Shown piece after piece: positions 13,342-14,730 of a DNA stretch of 14,730 nucleotides. The DNA comes from an uncultured Clostridium sp. (GTDB lineage: Bacteria > Bacillota > Clostridia > Lachnospirales > Lachnospiraceae): positions 1 to 14,730 of the forward strand of contig UQFC01000068.1 in the NCBI GenBank assembly GCA_900540335.1, read 5' to 3'. Numbering within the stretch: position 1 is the first letter of the stretch; every line of letters starts with the position of its first letter. Under the pieces are notes generated by a model that was not told where the DNA came from, did no database searches, and saw only the letters and a list, made by a program, of their open reading frames with translations. The position numbers and the translations under genes were made by a program.

Positions 13342-14445
13342 TTACTGCTTTGCAGCCTCAACAATTGCTGCAATATAGCCCTGGGTATCAACCAGAGTTG
13401 CGCTGGATACTGCGTCTACAACTTCCTCCGGGGTCTTTCCGGAAAGAGCTTCCAGCTCTGCAATAGCCTTGCCGTCTGCAAAGTTCTGAATCTCATCAAA
13501 GTTCTCTGCAATATTCTTGGTAGAGCCAGCCTTCTTCATCATCTCAGAATAGTAAGCATCATTTGCTCTCTTAGATGCCAGAACCTTGCCCTCTGCTACA
13601 GCTCCGCTCTCTGCAAAGCTCTCGCTGTTGGGAACGCCCACCTCATTGGTGGTCAGGAACTGGTACTCATCCAGGTAGGAAAGCACTACGTTGGTGCCGT
13701 CTGTCAGAGCTGCTGCAACAGTAAAGCATTTGTCGCCATGAGCTGCTGTCTCAACACGGTTTAAAATCAGGCTGTCTACATCGCCCTCATAAGCCACTGC
13801 CTCATTTTCCTGAGCTGCCTTTGCTGCATCAACGATGGATGCGATATAGCCCTGGGTATCAACCAGAGTTGCGCTGGATACTGCATCTACTGCTTCTTCC
13901 GGAGTCTTTCCGGCAAGCTCTTCCAGCTCTGCAATGTTCTTGCCGTCTGCATAATTCTGAATCTCGTCAAAGTTCTCTGCAATATTCTTGGTGGAACCTG
14001 CCTTCTTCATCATCTCAGAATAGTAAGCATCGTTTACTCTCTTGGATGCCAGAACCTTATCTGCTGCCACAGCTCCGCTCTCTGCAAAGCTCTCGCTGTT
14101 GGGAACACCGGTCTCATTGGTAGACAGGAACTGATATTCATCAATATAGGACGCTACAATGGTGTCGTTGCTGTCGATAACTGCTGTCACAATAGCAAAG
14201 CACTTGTCACCATGAGCAGCCGCCTCAACCTGGCCGATTCTCAGCTCAACAGCACCTTCTGCCTGTTCTTCTGCCTCTGCAGTCTCTTCTGCTGTTGTTT
14301 CTTCTGCTGTTGTCTCCTCAGCAGTAGTCTCTGCTGCTGTTGTCGGTGCTGCAGTTGTTTCTGCCTTCTGTCCGCCTCCGCATGCTGTTAAAACTACTGT
14401 GCCTGCCAGAACTGCTGCTGTCACTGCCAGATTTGTTTTTTTCAT
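13342..14445 (-). CDS. Lipoprotein with two tandem FMN_bind-like domains
   Basis: This 367-residue exported lipoprotein has signal peptide 1-21 with lipobox LTAC, so Cys22 is the lipidated residue. Residues 29-63 are a low-complexity Thr/Glu/Ala linker with repeated TAEET units. Two near-identical domains follow at 66-208 and 224-366. Each runs from AAHGDKCF through VPNSESFAESGAVA and MMKKAGSTKNIAENFDEIQN to VDAVSSATLVDTQGYIA. The last motif resembles the D-x-x-SGAT flavinylation motif of FMN_bind proteins, with Ser replacing the Gly, so FMN binding or covalent flavin is possible but unproven. ATG 14445 follows AAAGGAGAG. It has its own promoter (14482-14510) and is monocistronic by context. 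Confidence 0.85.
   Translation of the reverse strand: MKKTNLAVTAAVLAGTVVLTACGGGQKAETTAAPTTAAETTAEETTAEETTAEETAEAEEQAEGAVELRIGQVEAAAHGDKCFAIVTAVIDSNDTIVASYIDEYQFLSTNETGVPNSESFAESGAVAADKVLASKRVNDAYYSEMMKKAGSTKNIAENFDEIQNYADGKNIAELEELAGKTPEEAVDAVSSATLVDTQGYIASIVDAAKAAQENEAVAYEGDVDSLILNRVETAAHGDKCFTVAAALTDGTNVVLSYLDEYQFLTTNEVGVPNSESFAESGAVAEGKVLASKRANDAYYSEMMKKAGSTKNIAENFDEIQNFADGKAIAELEALSGKTPEEVVDAVSSATLVDTQGYIAAIVEAAKQ
13348..13776 (-). repeat. Intragenic duplication, copy 2 (C-terminal domain)
   Basis: This encodes residues 224-366 of the lipoprotein. It is closely similar at DNA and protein level to 13822-14250 (residues 66-208), with an offset of about 471-474 bp. A 27-residue stretch around MMKKAGSTKNIAENF is identical in both copies. 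Confidence 0.85.
13822..14250 (-). repeat. Intragenic duplication, copy 1 (N-terminal domain)
   Basis: This encodes residues 66-208 of the lipoprotein and is the partner of 13348-13776. The two are separated by a short Ala/Glu-rich linker (residues 209-223). Confidence 0.85.
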
Positions 14446-14481
14446 ATCCTCTCTCCTTTAACAAAAATTTATTTGACCTTT

Positions 14482-14510
14482 AGTATACACTATATTTCCT
14501 ATCGGATCAA
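14482..14510 (-). promoter_or_regulatory. Promoter of the lipoprotein gene
   Basis: Read on the minus strand this is TTGATC (14505-14510), a 17-nt spacer and TATACT (14482-14487), close to consensus. Transcription would start near 14475, about 30 nt before ATG 14445. The -35 box contains a GATC (14505-14508), the expected target of the methylase in this window. Confidence 0.7.
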
Positions 14511-14591
14511 TCATAATTCTTTTCAAACTTCATATTTTTTCTTCTACTGCGACAAAGTTCTCTTCCGCCGCAGGGCGATCCCCGCGGAGCG

Positions 14592-14628
14592 TTTTATGTC
14601 ACAGGAAATCGCGTCCTGTGACATAAAA
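14592..14628. terminator. Long inverted repeat downstream of tRNA-Gly(UCC)
   Basis: TTTTATGTCACAGGA (14592-14606) and TCCTGTGACATAAAA (14614-14628) are a perfect 15-bp inverted repeat with a 7-nt loop. A and T tracts at both ends would let it terminate in either direction. It follows the primary tRNA terminator. The stretch 14511-14591 holds nothing else I can identify. Confidence 0.5.
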
Positions 14629-14632
14629 AAAA

Positions 14633-14662
14633 GCGAAAGCCCCGACTTAACAGGGCTTCCGC
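14633..14662 (-). terminator. Intrinsic terminator of tRNA-Gly(UCC)
   Basis: On the minus strand GCGGAAGCCC and GGGGCTTTCGC pair, followed by T9 (14624-14632). It is a strong GC-rich terminator beginning 13 nt after the tRNA 3' end. Confidence 0.85.
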
Positions 14663-14675
14663 AGCAAATAAAAAG

Positions 14676-14730
14676 AGCGGGTGATGGGAATCGAACCCAC
14701 GTATCCAGCTTGGAAGGCTGGTGTTCTACC
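14676..14730 (-). tRNA. tRNA-Gly (UCC anticodon), 5' end outside the window
   Basis: The visible 55 nt give the 3' part: end of the D-arm (GGTAGAAC), anticodon stem-loop CCAGCCTTCCAAGCTGG with anticodon UCC, T-arm GTGGGTTCGATTCCCAT, and acceptor 3' strand CACCCGC with discriminator U. CCA is not encoded. The 5' acceptor strand and most of the D-arm lie beyond the right edge. Confidence 0.92.

Overview
The window looks like chromosomal DNA of an anaerobic Clostridia-type Firmicute, most likely a Lachnospiraceae gut bacterium. The grounds are moderate G+C, sigma-A-type promoters with AGGAGG-like ribosome binding sites, GHKL/LytTR signalling genes, a BspA-type leucine-rich-repeat gene and a 7TM-GGDEF protein. 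The species call is inference. No prophage, transposase, integrase or CRISPR array is visible.

Layout. Positions 1-244 (minus) hold a promoter, a 36-codon unrecognised small gene and the first codons of a gene running off the left edge. Positions 245-1851 (minus) hold a 7TM-GGDEF diguanylate cyclase gene split by a one-base frameshift in an A5 run. Positions 1977-4473 (plus) hold a type II restriction-modification operon. It has a good promoter, a long structured leader built from a duplicated hairpin module, a Dam/DpnM-type GATC adenine methylase, an intergenic hairpin, and a PD-(D/E)XK protein with a C-terminal winged-helix-like region that is the probable endonuclease. This operon converges on, and overlaps by 44 bp, the genes that follow.

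Positions 4420-12919 (minus) hold seven co-directional genes. In transcription order they are a LytTR response regulator, two GHKL histidine-kinase homologues, an LRR protein, a VWA/DUF2201-like protein, a MoxR-type AAA+ ATPase and an MscS channel. A promoter reads into the response regulator and a second lies in the 3' end of the last kinase gene. The LRR-VWA-MoxR trio looks like a RavA/ViaA-like ATPase/VWA chaperone pair with an extra repeat protein.

The most striking observation is in the kinase pair. The distal kinase (9433-10710) has intact ATP-binding N and G boxes but no phospho-accepting His. The proximal one (10723-12003) keeps the HDRRH His motif but has lost the key N-box Asn (Gly instead) and Asp (Ala instead). 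The two defects are complementary, which suggests an obligate heterodimer in which one subunit binds ATP and the other carries the phosphohistidine.

Positions 13020-14730 (minus) hold tRNA-Gly(GCC) with promoter and terminator, a lipoprotein with two near-identical FMN_bind-like domains, and a partial tRNA-Gly(UCC) with its terminator.
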